Origin: an uncultured Beijerinckiaceae bacterium | Lineage (GTDB): Bacteria; Pseudomonadota; Alphaproteobacteria; Rhizobiales; Beijerinckiaceae | NCBI GenBank assembly: GCA_937863205.1 | Contig: CALMGA010000298.1 | Coordinates: 1-16,222, forward strand | Length of the DNA stretch: 16,222 nt | Direction of reading: 5' to 3' | Part shown: positions 1 to 6,930 of the stretch, piece by piece | Layout of the letters: the number at the start of each line of letters is the position of its first letter | Numbering within the stretch: position 1 is the stretch's first letter | Translations under genes and position numbers: made by a program | Notes under the pieces: model-generated | The model's input: the letters and a program-made list of their open reading frames with translations, nothing else | Databases searched by the model: none | What the model was told of the DNA's origin: nothing

Positions 1-948
1 GATCAGCCCAGTGACCAGCGCCGCCGCGGCGGTGGGCGTGTCGACCCGACGCCAGGCGCAACCGTCGGTGAGCGTGGTATCGATGCTGTGCCCGGTGCCG
101 CACACCACAGGCACCGGGCACAGGCACACCGCACGGGCCACCGCCTCCTCGTCCAGCGCCGCCAGTCCATCGCGCGCGCCGCCGCCGCGCACCAGCAACA
201 CGAGGTCGGGATGCAGCCTATCCGACCCCGGTGCGGCGGCCTCAGATAGCGCGCGGACCAGGGCGGCGGCGGCGCGCTCGCCTTCGAATGGGACGGCGAT
301 GGAACGTACGGCGATGACACCAGCCGTCTGCCAGCGGGTGAGGCGGGCGGTGACGTCGGCCCAGCCCGCCGCGCCGGCCGGGTGCACCACCGCGATCCGG
401 GTCACGTCGGCGGGTGCCGGCAGCCGGCGCTGCCGATCCCACAACCCGTCGCGCTTCAGCGCCGCCATCGTCTGTTCCACCAGGCGGCGGCGTAGCGAGG
501 CGGTGGCGCTGCGGGCGAGAGCGACGATGCGGGCGCCGAGGTGCCAGCGCGGGTCGAACGACGGCGCAATCAGCAGCACGGTCGTCATGCCGACGAGCAG
601 CGCCGGATCAAAGCCGGTCCCCACCTCGCCCCGGATCGCCTGCAGGACCGAGGTGGGCAGGAAGGCGCGTAAGCTGGCGTTCTGTCCGGCGGCGGGGTCG
701 ACCAACTCCAGCGTGTGGCCGTAGCGCCCGGCACGCACGCCAACCACGCTCGCCTCCAGCCACAGTTGTTGCGGCAGGGCGGCGCGGAGCACGTCGGCGA
801 CGTGGGCGAGGAAGATGCCGACTGTCATCGTCGGCACGGTCGTGACTCGTGCCTCGCCGGCCGTTCTTTCCGGCTCGACCGCCTGGATCGGCTCATCGCG
901 TCGTCCCGTCACATCTCGGGCGAGAGGCTGGGCGAGCTGTTTGTTCAT
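1..948 (-). CDS. xseA: Exodeoxyribonuclease VII large subunit (XseA-like), 3' end outside window
   Basis: The frame is open from the ATG at 948 to the window edge (316 codons, no stop), so the C-terminal part is missing. ExoVII degrades single-stranded DNA to short oligonucleotides. Residues about 38-95 look like the N-terminal OB fold (TVPTMTVG, then RYGHTLELVD). The catalytic domain follows: LKRDGLWDRQRRLP (164-177), RIAVVHPAGAAGWADV (184-199), LLVRGGGARDGLAALDEEAV (251-270), GTGHSIDTTLTD (284-295) and RVDTPTAAAAL (301-311). D198, R254, H287 and D290 align with the catalytic Asp, Arg, His and Asp known in the E. coli enzyme. The start is supported by GAGGAG about 7 bases upstream. An unusual N-terminal extension of about 35 residues and weak OB conservation suggest a mobile-element copy rather than the housekeeping gene. 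No xseB-like small-subunit gene is visible here. The family call is firm; activity is inferred. Confidence 0.82.
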   Translation of the reverse strand, partial: MNKQLAQPLARDVTGRRDEPIQAVEPERTAGEARVTTVPTMTVGIFLAHVADVLRAALPQQLWLEASVVGVRAGRYGHTLELVDPAAGQNASLRAFLPTSVLQAIRGEVGTGFDPALLVGMTTVLLIAPSFDPRWHLGARIVALARSATASLRRRLVEQTMAALKRDGLWDRQRRLPAPADVTRIAVVHPAGAAGWADVTARLTRWQTAGVIAVRSIAVPFEGERAAAALVRALSEAAAPGSDRLHPDLVLLVRGGGARDGLAALDEEAVARAVCLCPVPVVCGTGHSIDTTLTDGCAWRRVDTPTAAAALVTGLI

Positions 949-1040
949 CGGGGGCTCCTCTACAGGCACTACCCCTTTCCCTACGCGCTCTTTATATCGG
1001 CAGACTGTCCTTCATGTTTTCAACGAAGCTCGCCAAGGAG

Positions 1041-1075
1041 CTATGAGAGCGAGTCATTCGCATGATTTCTCATAG
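1041..1075. repeat. Imperfect inverted repeat between xseA-like gene and small orphan gene
   Basis: CTATGAGA (1041-1048) and TCTCATAG (1068-1075) are perfect 8-base complements. Inside them GCGA (1049-1052) and TCGC (1058-1061) form a nested stem with a 5-base loop, leaving a 6-base bulge on one side. It lies just past the stop of the orphan gene (minus strand) and upstream of the xseA-like start. No U-run follows, so it is a weak terminator candidate; an operator is equally possible. Confidence 0.35.
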
Positions 1076-1079
1076 ATGC

Positions 1080-1427
1080 CTACAATAGACTCGTCTTAAA
1101 CTCTGCTTGCCAATCACCGGACCGCAACGACACAACCTGAGTTTGCCGTTCATCCCATTCAACATTCATGACCTTCTTGCCGTCTTTCCAGATATCAACA
1201 CCATAACTTAGATTCTGCCCCGCATCGCTGACATCCAACACATCGGAGGATTTGACATTGGATCCAGGGAGTTTCGAAAAAGGCGTTCTATGTAGAATTT
1301 TGAAACTCCCGACAGCGGCCTCCATCAGGCGAATGTCGGGCTGTACCACTGTCCAACGCTCTTCTCTTTGTAATATCTGTAGGGCTATATCCCGCAGTTC
1401 GCACGCTTTCTCGACTTTTTTTGACAT
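1080..1427 (-). CDS. Small hypothetical protein, 115 aa, AT-richer than its neighbours
   Basis: I do not recognise the family. The ATG at 1427 (MSKKVEKACELRD) is preferred over the in-frame ATGs further upstream, because GGAGG sits 6 bases before it while directly abutting the ATG two codons upstream. The protein is soluble, with no signal peptide or membrane segment. It begins with a charged helix (residues 1-30), and the rest looks like mixed beta strands, including YGVDIWKDGKKVMNVEWDE, which alternates polar and hydrophobic residues. Base composition is clearly more AT-rich than in the relaxase and xseA-like genes on either side, which suggests separate acquisition. The gene is co-directional with the mobilisation genes but separated from the relaxase by an AT-rich gap of about 100 bases, so it probably has its own promoter. 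Confidence 0.6.
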   Translation of the reverse strand: MSKKVEKACELRDIALQILQREERWTVVQPDIRLMEAAVGSFKILHRTPFSKLPGSNVKSSDVLDVSDAGQNLSYGVDIWKDGKKVMNVEWDERQTQVVSLRSGDWQAEFKTSLL

Positions 1428-1462
1428 GTACATCCTCCAAGTGCGATTGGAAAAGTCAGGCA

Positions 1463-1478
1463 TAATTGCTTACAATTA
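1463..1478. promoter_or_regulatory. AT-rich inverted repeat upstream of the small orphan gene
   Basis: TAATTG (1463-1468) and CAATTA (1473-1478) are perfect arms around CTTA. The repeat lies about 36 bases upstream of the ATG at 1427, in the most AT-rich stretch of the window (about 1463-1495), where a minus-strand promoter is expected. A regulator-binding site is plausible but unproven. Confidence 0.3.
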
Positions 1479-1525
1479 ATATTAAGATTTATACGGGGAT
1501 GGGCAGGTTCCTGTTATCTCGTCGG

Positions 1526-3346
1526 TCATCCAAGATCTCTACCTCCTCTTCTTTGTACGAATTGTTTCCTCGACCGATTGATCCTGACCTTTTTGTCTCC
1601 ACTCTTAACGCTAGTGCCGTCCATCGTTTGATCAGAGATGGCTGGTTTCTGACCTCCTTGAGTTTTCCTCACCCGCTGATCCTGATGACGAGCTAGTGCC
1701 GCCGCTACGGCTCGGTCTCTTCGGCCTTCTGGAACGCCCGTGTACCAATGAGCGAATCTCCGTACCTGCAGCGCCGATCCACGCTCCAGGATGGTCCTGA
1801 TGCCTTGGATAATTTCAGGTCCCAGCGCTTCTTCAGCGGCGGCAACGGTGATTTTGTCCGCCGTCGTCGATCGACCGAGCAGCTTTGCGGCATAAAATCC
1901 TGCGAGGATCCTGTCAGACTTCGGCACCTGGTCGAACGAGAACCGTGTAATCTGCTTACTTGAACGCCGACCTTCGATCACATGACGTTTATGAAGGGCC
2001 TTCACGGCCGTATCACGGGAATGCCGGTCACGCGTCCGCTCTCGCTTGACCCGGATCGACAACCGTCGAGCGTGGTGTAGGGACGGCAGTGCCCCACCTG
2101 CGAACGCGCCGGCCAGCAGAGCGGCAACGACGCCGGCGCCAGTCATCAGCACGCCTGTTGCCGCGAGGGCGAAGGCGAGCCGGTGCAGAGCTGGCGAGCC
2201 GAACAGGCGCGCGTTGCGGAAGGCGCGGTCGACACGCAGCCGACGCACCTCGTCGCGGACACGATGGAGTTCGAAAATCGCGTCACGCTGCGCCTTTAAG
2301 CTCATGCGGAACGCCTCGCGTTCCGCTTTCTCGAGATCTTCGCGTTGAGCCTTCCTCTTGGCCCGGAACGTCGCCAAAGCGATCGCATCGGCATCGGCGA
2401 CGGCTTCGAAGATCCCGCGCTGCCATTCTGTGTCGAGTTCGCGCGCCGCGCCTTTGCGCGCTCGAGCGTGTCCTGTGTCGCGCTCGACCGCCTTCGGCTG
2501 CAACTGCGGGAAGGCCTGTTGCAGATGCCATTCCCGGAGCTGAAGCGGGCGGCCGTTCGCTTTGCCTTCGCGTCGTAGACAGCGCACGAGGCTGGTCTGG
2601 AAACCGCTCTCGTCCTCACCGACAAGGACGGCCTTCTCGCCGTCGCAGAGGTGATAGCCGTTCACTGCCAGCGAGCGAGCGAAGGCGTGGAAATCGCGCC
2701 CCGCCGTTTCGTAAAGATCGTAGACATGCGCCGACATGGCCGCGGGATCGCGGCCAAGGCGTCCGGCCTGCTGGCGATCGTTGCGCGACAATGCCTGCTG
2801 ATCCGGACCGGCCGTCAGCAGGGCGAGTTGCTCGGCCTCTTCGGTCGCGCCCCGGGCGCGAAGCATGGCGATGTTCTCGGCCAAACGAGGCCCCGGTATG
2901 ATCGCTTCACCGAAGCGGAGTTCCAGGCGACGACTGATGAGTTCGTCCTTGCCGTTGTTGTCGTGGCTCTTGATGGCACGTCCAGTGCGCAGGTCGACGA
3001 TGCTGTACACCGCATGGAAGTGCGAGGGACGAGCGCCTTTGGCGTGCTGCACCACCGCGCGGGGGGCATCGGCGGCGATGCCGAACACCTCCTCGATGGT
3101 GGCCAGGGTGGTGGCGATCGCCTGATCATCGAGCGGCTTCCCCGGCGCGATCACGACGTGGACGAAGGAGCGAACGGCGTGGGCATTGCTGCGGCTGATG
3201 CCGTCCATCAGGCGCAGGGCAAGGTGGAGGTCGAGCGGTGCACCGCGGAAAAGGTCCCTGCGAACATCGACACTCTCGTTGGTGTCGTTGCGGAGCAGAT
3301 GCACTTCGAGGCCTTTTGCCCGCCGGAATGTCGACTTGACGATCAT
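1526..3346 (-). CDS. mobA: MobA-type relaxase (relaxase/mobilisation nuclease domain), 606 aa
   Basis: Relaxases nick oriT and lead the transferred strand into the recipient. Residues about 1-150 match the relaxase/mobilisation nuclease family: an MIVKSTFRRAKGLEVHLLRN start, HVVIAPGKPLDDQ (63-75), and the metal-binding motif H101-x7-H109-F-H111 followed by AVYSIVDLRTGRAI. The first tyrosine is Y114, so the usual N-terminal nucleophile is absent; relatives with this same start, as I recall them, also lack it. Residues about 318-380 form a highly charged helix, probably a coiled coil. Residues 388-420 are a hydrophobic Gly/Ala-rich stretch that could cross the membrane, followed by a basic segment. 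The C-terminal third is helical and basic. The start codon overlaps the mobC stop (ATGA), so the two are translationally coupled. The family is clear; the subfamily is not assigned. Confidence 0.85.
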   Translation of the reverse strand: MIVKSTFRRAKGLEVHLLRNDTNESVDVRRDLFRGAPLDLHLALRLMDGISRSNAHAVRSFVHVVIAPGKPLDDQAIATTLATIEEVFGIAADAPRAVVQHAKGARPSHFHAVYSIVDLRTGRAIKSHDNNGKDELISRRLELRFGEAIIPGPRLAENIAMLRARGATEEAEQLALLTAGPDQQALSRNDRQQAGRLGRDPAAMSAHVYDLYETAGRDFHAFARSLAVNGYHLCDGEKAVLVGEDESGFQTSLVRCLRREGKANGRPLQLREWHLQQAFPQLQPKAVERDTGHARARKGAARELDTEWQRGIFEAVADADAIALATFRAKRKAQREDLEKAEREAFRMSLKAQRDAIFELHRVRDEVRRLRVDRAFRNARLFGSPALHRLAFALAATGVLMTGAGVVAALLAGAFAGGALPSLHHARRLSIRVKRERTRDRHSRDTAVKALHKRHVIEGRRSSKQITRFSFDQVPKSDRILAGFYAAKLLGRSTTADKITVAAAEEALGPEIIQGIRTILERGSALQVRRFAHWYTGVPEGRRDRAVAAALARHQDQRVRKTQGGQKPAISDQTMDGTSVKSGDKKVRINRSRKQFVQRRGGRDLG

Positions 3347-3732
3347 GGATTGTCGTTGGCGCCAAGCGCATCGAGCACTGCCACCATGATGACCTGATTG
3401 TTCCGGCGGATCGCGTCCAACTCTCGCGCGATGGTTTGGCTGGAACCGCCTTCACCTCTGTTGAGAGCATGGGCGATCTGGTTGAGGTTGTTGCCTTGCC
3501 TGGAGAGTTCGCCCAGGAACATCCGCAGAAGATCGGCGTGCAGGACCCGCAGCCTGACGTTGCGGCGGACAAAGTCGACGGCGATGACGTCGCTCACGAT
3601 CTTTCTCGCCCACTCGGCTGGCCGGTAGCCGTGCGCCTCGGCGACCTCGCGGAGGCGCACGGCGTCCTCGTCCGCGAGGCGGAAGGCGAAGCTCGCAGGG
3701 AAGCGGTTACGCCGCGGCACGACGCACCTCAT
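3343..3732 (-). CDS. mobC: MobC-like relaxosome accessory protein, 129 aa
   Basis: MobC proteins bind near oriT and help open the DNA for the relaxase. Residues about 12-50 (FPASFAFRLADEDAVRLREV, then GYRPAEWARKIVSD) look like a ribbon-helix-helix-type DNA-binding fold. The family hallmark G80-NNLNQIA-HALNRG follows at residues 80-93, and the C terminus is a helix (about 100-125). The stop overlaps the relaxase start by 4 bp. The ATG at 3732 has only a weak Shine-Dalgarno, and GTG codons a few residues in are alternative starts. A 7-bp stem sits directly over the start region on the upstream side and could affect initiation or be a MobC site. Size and context fit the family well. Confidence 0.82.
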   Translation of the reverse strand: MRCVVPRRNRFPASFAFRLADEDAVRLREVAEAHGYRPAEWARKIVSDVIAVDFVRRNVRLRVLHADLLRMFLGELSRQGNNLNQIAHALNRGEGGSSQTIARELDAIRRNNQVIMVAVLDALGANDNP

Positions 3733-4053
3733 TTCCGGGCCACAGCCCGGACAACTGCACCGCTCGCGCGTGCATCCGGGGGTCGACGGGGGCGAAGCCC
3801 CCTCGCAAGTCTCCGTGTATCCGTAAACACGGGACCACTTGCCCTCTTCCTGAAAGCAAATGTCCGAGACGTGACCCGCTAAGTGTACGTCGAGTATCCG
3901 CTTCGCGTTCGTGAGTCATCCGGAATTGTTCGTGATCGTGTGAGCCCGGTGCGAGGCGTTCCCGCCGCGACGGCTTGGCTGCGACGGATCGTCGACGGGT
4001 TCTGCCGCCCAAGGCGGGATCACGGCGCCCGTCGTCGCCAGCCAAGCGTGCCA
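3733..4053. other. Non-coding gap with hairpins; candidate oriT region
   Basis: No convincing gene lies in these 321 bases. Three inverted repeats cluster next to mobC. The first is TCCGGGC/GCCCGGA (3734-3740 and 3745-3751, loop CACA). The second is GGGGGC/GCCCCC (3788-3793 and 3797-3802, loop GAA). The third is CCGTGT/ACACGG (3813-3818 and 3827-3832, loop ATCCGTAA). Structured DNA just upstream of mobC-mobA is the usual place for oriT. The loop word ATCCG loosely resembles the ATCCTG nick-site word of IncP-type systems. The distal half has CTTGGCT/AGCCAAG arms and a repeated ATCACGGCGCC (4019-4029 and 4053-4063). Confidence 0.4.
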
Positions 4054-4326
4054 TCACGGCGCCGCCATCTTGCGAGTGGGCCTGCTTGGCGTTGCTTTGC
4101 CATCCAGCCTTGGCTGTGCGTCGGTCGGAGCCGCCGGCACCGTTACTTCGGCCCGATCGATGGCGGCGCGCGCCGCGTCGAGGCCGGCTTGGGTGAACGC
4201 TTCGTCGAACGCCAGGGCGGCGACACGATGGGCGATCTTAAACGCTTCGTGCGGCGGATGATCGATGAGCGTCAGCTGGACGACATGCTGGTAAACCAGC
4301 ATCTGCAGCGTTTCGAGCTCGATCAT
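4054..4326 (-). CDS. Small hypothetical protein, 90 aa, last gene of coupled operon
   Basis: Family not recognised. The ATG at 4326 overlaps the stop of the preceding membrane-protein gene (ATGA), so it is translated by coupling, which supports both the reading frame and the start. Residues 1-60 are amphipathic helices (MIELETLQMLVYQHVVQLTL, then AFKIAHRVAALAFDEAF). Residues 60-90 are a Pro/Ala/basic tail likely to be disordered. There is no membrane segment. Being the last gene of a block with a ParA-like ATPase and a membrane protein, directly upstream of the candidate oriT, it is probably an accessory transfer protein, but this is inferred from position only. Confidence 0.6.
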   Translation of the reverse strand: MIELETLQMLVYQHVVQLTLIDHPPHEAFKIAHRVAALAFDEAFTQAGLDAARAAIDRAEVTVPAAPTDAQPRLDGKATPSRPTRKMAAP

Positions 4327-5315
4327 CGGCAGGCCTCTGGCTTGGCGTAGCCGCAGCTCGGGTGAAGCGCCCTGACGGCTTGCCCGATAAGGGGATTTCC
4401 CACGTAGAAGGCAGTCACGAGCTTGACGAAGGACGGGTCGAGGTCCTCGATCCGCGCCAGCAGGAAGATCAGCAACTGTCGCTGGACGGAGTTGGCGTTG
4501 CTCCAGCGGACGAGGAGGTGGACGGCCGGCGGGTCGAGGGTCGGGAGCAAGCGGAGGAGGTCGGCGCGCTCGCCATCGTCCGGCAACACGCTCGCCAAAG
4601 CGGTCTGGCGCAACGTTTGCAATTTGGCGGGAGGCAAACCGGCGATCTCGGCCAGGTCGCGAGGGAGATCCGTCAGTCGTGACAGGGCGGCGAGGTCGCC
4701 GGCCGGCAGATCGGCGATCGCGCGGAGGATGAGGGCGGCGTTGGGCTCGTGCAACGCCCGGTCCAGCTCCAGGATCGAGTCGAGGTGATCGGTCCGTTGC
4801 TGGCGCGTTAAGGGACCAAGCCGGCGGGCCAACTGGCTGAGCGCTTCCAGGCGCCCCGGATCGACGAACAGACCGACTTGGCCGGCGAGGACCGCGACCA
4901 TCGCGGCTTGACCCGGGACGGCAGGCCGATCCAGGTCGACCAGCGGCGCCACGAGCCGGCCGACGTCCGGCGGCACGGCGAGACGTTGCGCGAAGTCGTT
5001 CTCGCCCAAGCGCTCGGGGTACGGAAGGACGGCCCGCAGCCGGCGGGCCATCTCGATGTCGCTGACATGAGCGGGTCGCAGATTCGCTACGGCGCCGACG
5101 ATGCCGAGCAGGACGAGCGTGACGATCATCCCGAGGAGCACGCCGAGGATGAGGCCGGCCCGTAAATTCCGCGTCCCTGTTTCGGTCAGGGCGCGCACAT
5201 GGATGGCGGCGCTGACCTCGTCGTCGCGACGCCTTCGGGTGCGGTCCGCGCGGCGGGGATCGGCCCCGCCGCGCAGCAATTCGATGAGCTTCAGGCCGAG
5301 CTTGTCCATCGTCAA
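4323..5315 (-). CDS. Single-pass membrane protein of unknown function, 330 aa
   Basis: Family not recognised. A basic N-terminal tail (residues 1-50, with RRADRTRRRR) precedes one strong transmembrane helix at about 53-79 (LILGVLLGMIVTLVLLGIVG). The remaining 250 residues are predicted soluble, leucine-rich and helical, with repeated LxxLxxLP-type units (about 165-290), suggesting a helical-repeat scaffold. By the positive-inside rule the Arg-rich tail is cytoplasmic and the large domain periplasmic. The gene overlaps both neighbours by 4 bp, so it is made together with the ParA-like ATPase and the 90-aa protein. A membrane anchor or docking factor for that ATPase, or for the relaxosome, is a reasonable but untested role. 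Confidence 0.7.
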   Translation of the reverse strand: MTMDKLGLKLIELLRGGADPRRADRTRRRRDDEVSAAIHVRALTETGTRNLRAGLILGVLLGMIVTLVLLGIVGAVANLRPAHVSDIEMARRLRAVLPYPERLGENDFAQRLAVPPDVGRLVAPLVDLDRPAVPGQAAMVAVLAGQVGLFVDPGRLEALSQLARRLGPLTRQQRTDHLDSILELDRALHEPNAALILRAIADLPAGDLAALSRLTDLPRDLAEIAGLPPAKLQTLRQTALASVLPDDGERADLLRLLPTLDPPAVHLLVRWSNANSVQRQLLIFLLARIEDLDPSFVKLVTAFYVGNPLIGQAVRALHPSCGYAKPEACR

Positions 5316-6220
5316 GCCTGCCGCGGCTTCGACTTGGCGGCCTTCGCGACCGCCTTGATCTCGTGATCCTCGCCCGGTTCTTCCGAACTCACCTGCGGCG
5401 CGTCGAGGGCGTCACGTTTGGCGATGGCTTCCTCGACCGCGGCGCCGAAGGCGGTGATGGTGCTGCGGAGCCACTCATTCAGGTGGGCCGCCACGTCGTC
5501 GTCGAAAAAGGCCTCCGCCTCGGCGCGATCCTCGTCGCTCAGCTTGGAGAAATCCTGCAGGGCACAGTCGGCGATCGACAGCCCGAAGCCGGTGGCCTCG
5601 TCGGCGTAGAGGACATTGGCATCCTCAAGCACGGTCTCGACGGCGCCGCGCGCGATGGCTTTGGTGCGGGTTTCGGATTGGATCCAACGTCGGAAGTATT
5701 GGTTGTGCCGTCCCTGGCCTTGATTGCGGACGAACATGACCGGCAGGTGTAGCTGTTCGGCGAGATCCATAAAGGCCGCCGCGCTCCTTTGGTTGTGAGA
5801 CCCCAGCGTGATCGGCCGAACGATGACGATGCGGCCGTTCAGCCTACGGACAAGCTGCACGAGCCACGGCAGCAGGCCGCGGACCGGCTGCTCCTCCCGC
5901 GCGCCCACATCCATGACGATGTGCTGGACGAGTTTGCTTTGCACCGCCTTCAGCAGCGTGAGGAGGATGCCTTTTGCCACCTGCTCGCCGAGGTCGAGCA
6001 TTTTGGTGTCTTTGACGACCTGTGCGGTCGTGCTGTTGGAAAAATCGGTGTCGATCATCCTGACGATGAACTCATCGTCGTGGCGCAGCAGGGCGCCGCA
6101 GATCTGGGCAATCAACGACTTGCCGATTCCGCCTTTGTCATCGACGACGATCAGGAAGATGAACGATAACAGAAATTTATGGCGGACGAGGGCGAGGACC
6201 GTCGAAAGGTTGTCGAGCAT
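5312..6220 (-). CDS. ParA/MinD-type P-loop ATPase (VirC1/MobD-like), 302 aa
   Basis: The deviant Walker A motif K29-GGIGKS-35 is diagnostic of the ParA/MinD/ArsA group. It is followed by the second acidic motif MIDTDF (55-60) and a Walker B-like IVMDVG (101-106). The segment before Walker A (about 13-27) is unusually hydrophobic and may be a buried strand or a membrane contact. The C-terminal 50 residues are acidic then basic and probably disordered. The ATG at 6220 is chosen because GGAG lies 7 bases upstream; the frame stays open to an ATG at 6286 but without such a site. The stop overlaps the membrane-protein start by 4 bp. ParA relatives in transfer regions (VirC1, MobD) position relaxosomes or raise transfer, while true ParA segregates plasmids. 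No ParB partner gene is adjacent, which favours the transfer role. Confidence 0.75.
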   Translation of the reverse strand: MLDNLSTVLALVRHKFLLSFIFLIVVDDKGGIGKSLIAQICGALLRHDDEFIVRMIDTDFSNSTTAQVVKDTKMLDLGEQVAKGILLTLLKAVQSKLVQHIVMDVGAREEQPVRGLLPWLVQLVRRLNGRIVIVRPITLGSHNQRSAAAFMDLAEQLHLPVMFVRNQGQGRHNQYFRRWIQSETRTKAIARGAVETVLEDANVLYADEATGFGLSIADCALQDFSKLSDEDRAEAEAFFDDDVAAHLNEWLRSTITAFGAAVEEAIAKRDALDAPQVSSEEPGEDHEIKAVAKAAKSKPRQA

Positions 6221-6283
6221 CGATGTCTCCAGAGATGATGGCCGATGATGTGTGTTGAGGCGCACTCGGCCGGACGCCTCCGG

Positions 6284-6308
6284 CACCCGAGCCGGACGAA
6301 CTCGGGTG
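6284..6308 (-). terminator. Hairpin downstream of the 167-aa gene, possible weak terminator
   Basis: CACCCGAG (6284-6291) and CTCGGGTG (6301-6308) are perfect 8-base arms with a 9-base loop. On the minus strand the stem begins 17 bases after the stop at 6326 and ends about 64 bases before the ParA-like start. No U-run follows, so an intrinsic terminator is doubtful; it could be a processing or stability element separating expression of the two genes. Confidence 0.35.
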
Positions 6309-6325
6309 GCGGCGGCGACCAGCGT

Positions 6326-6829
6326 CTACTTGACCCGAGGTGCGATGCGAGCGCCGTCGCTGCGCGTCGTCGAGGACACGTCCGGCGATTTGGTGGGTGT
6401 CCTGACAACGTCCGTCGGCGGGATTGCGGGGACCTTCGCTGTGGCTGGCACGGGCGTCGCCCGCTTCGCGGCGCGGGCCGCCTTCGTGGGCATCGCCTTG
6501 CTCACGTACAGTCGGATCGTGTCGGGCTCCGGATCGAGCCCTCCGACGCGGAAGGATTCCGCAATAGCCTTCCAGCTCTTACCGCCCCGCCTCGCTGCGA
6601 GCAGATCTTGGCGCAGTTCCACGACCAACGCGCGCAACGAGATCGTCGGCGAAACCGGCGTGCTTGCCAGCTCGACCCGGATGAGGGCAGCGACCGACAG
6701 AAGCGAACGCGCTCCAGTACTGAGCGTGCCGCCATCCATGGGATCGACGACCTCGCGCAGGGCCTCAGCCTCGTTGTCGGGCGCCGACGTGTCGAGCGAG
6801 GGAGGCGACGTGGAGTTGTTCTTCGGCAT
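6326..6829 (-). CDS. Possible helix-turn-helix DNA-binding protein, 167 aa
   Basis: Residues about 70-112 (VELRQDLLAARRGGKSWKAI, then a segment ending DTIRLYVSKA) have the helix-turn-helix look of small plasmid and transfer-region proteins with an RRxGxSWxxIAxxL pattern. The N-terminal 40 residues and C-terminal 50 residues are Pro/Thr/Ser/Ala-rich and likely disordered. The ATG at 6829 is preferred because GAGAG lies 5 bases upstream; the frame is open to an ATG at 6913 without such support. It lies 105 bp upstream of the ParA-like gene in the same direction. Two 10-bp direct repeats with 20-bp spacing sit 59-88 bases upstream of its start, a good place for autoregulation. Function inferred; family not named. 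Confidence 0.6.
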   Translation of the reverse strand: MPKNNSTSPPSLDTSAPDNEAEALREVVDPMDGGTLSTGARSLLSVAALIRVELASTPVSPTISLRALVVELRQDLLAARRGGKSWKAIAESFRVGGLDPEPDTIRLYVSKAMPTKAARAAKRATPVPATAKVPAIPPTDVVRTPTKSPDVSSTTRSDGARIAPRVK

Positions 6830-6887
6830 GGTACTCTCGGGGGTCTTCGAGTTTGATGAGATTACGACAATCAATGTCAGGCCTGCG

Positions 6888-6917
6888 TCGCATCTATGCT
6901 GCGAAGCTCGCATCTAT
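6888..6917. promoter_or_regulatory. Two TCGCATCTAT direct repeats, 20-bp period
   Basis: TCGCATCTAT occurs at 6888-6897 and again at 6908-6917, an offset of exactly 20 bp, about two helical turns. They lie in the 101-bp gap between the 259-aa gene (ending at 6931) and the start of the 167-aa gene (6829), upstream of the latter. This is typical of an operator bound by a dimer or two cooperative copies on one DNA face. Confidence 0.45.
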
Positions 6918-6930
6918 TACTTGGAGGCGA

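Noticed and set aside
11..845. Plus-strand ORFs over the left edge
   Set aside because: They are antisense to the XseA-like frame, which shows ordered family motifs throughout.
2651..3397. 248-codon plus-strand ORF antisense to the relaxase
   Set aside because: The relaxase motifs and the mobC-mobA overlap identify the minus strand as coding.
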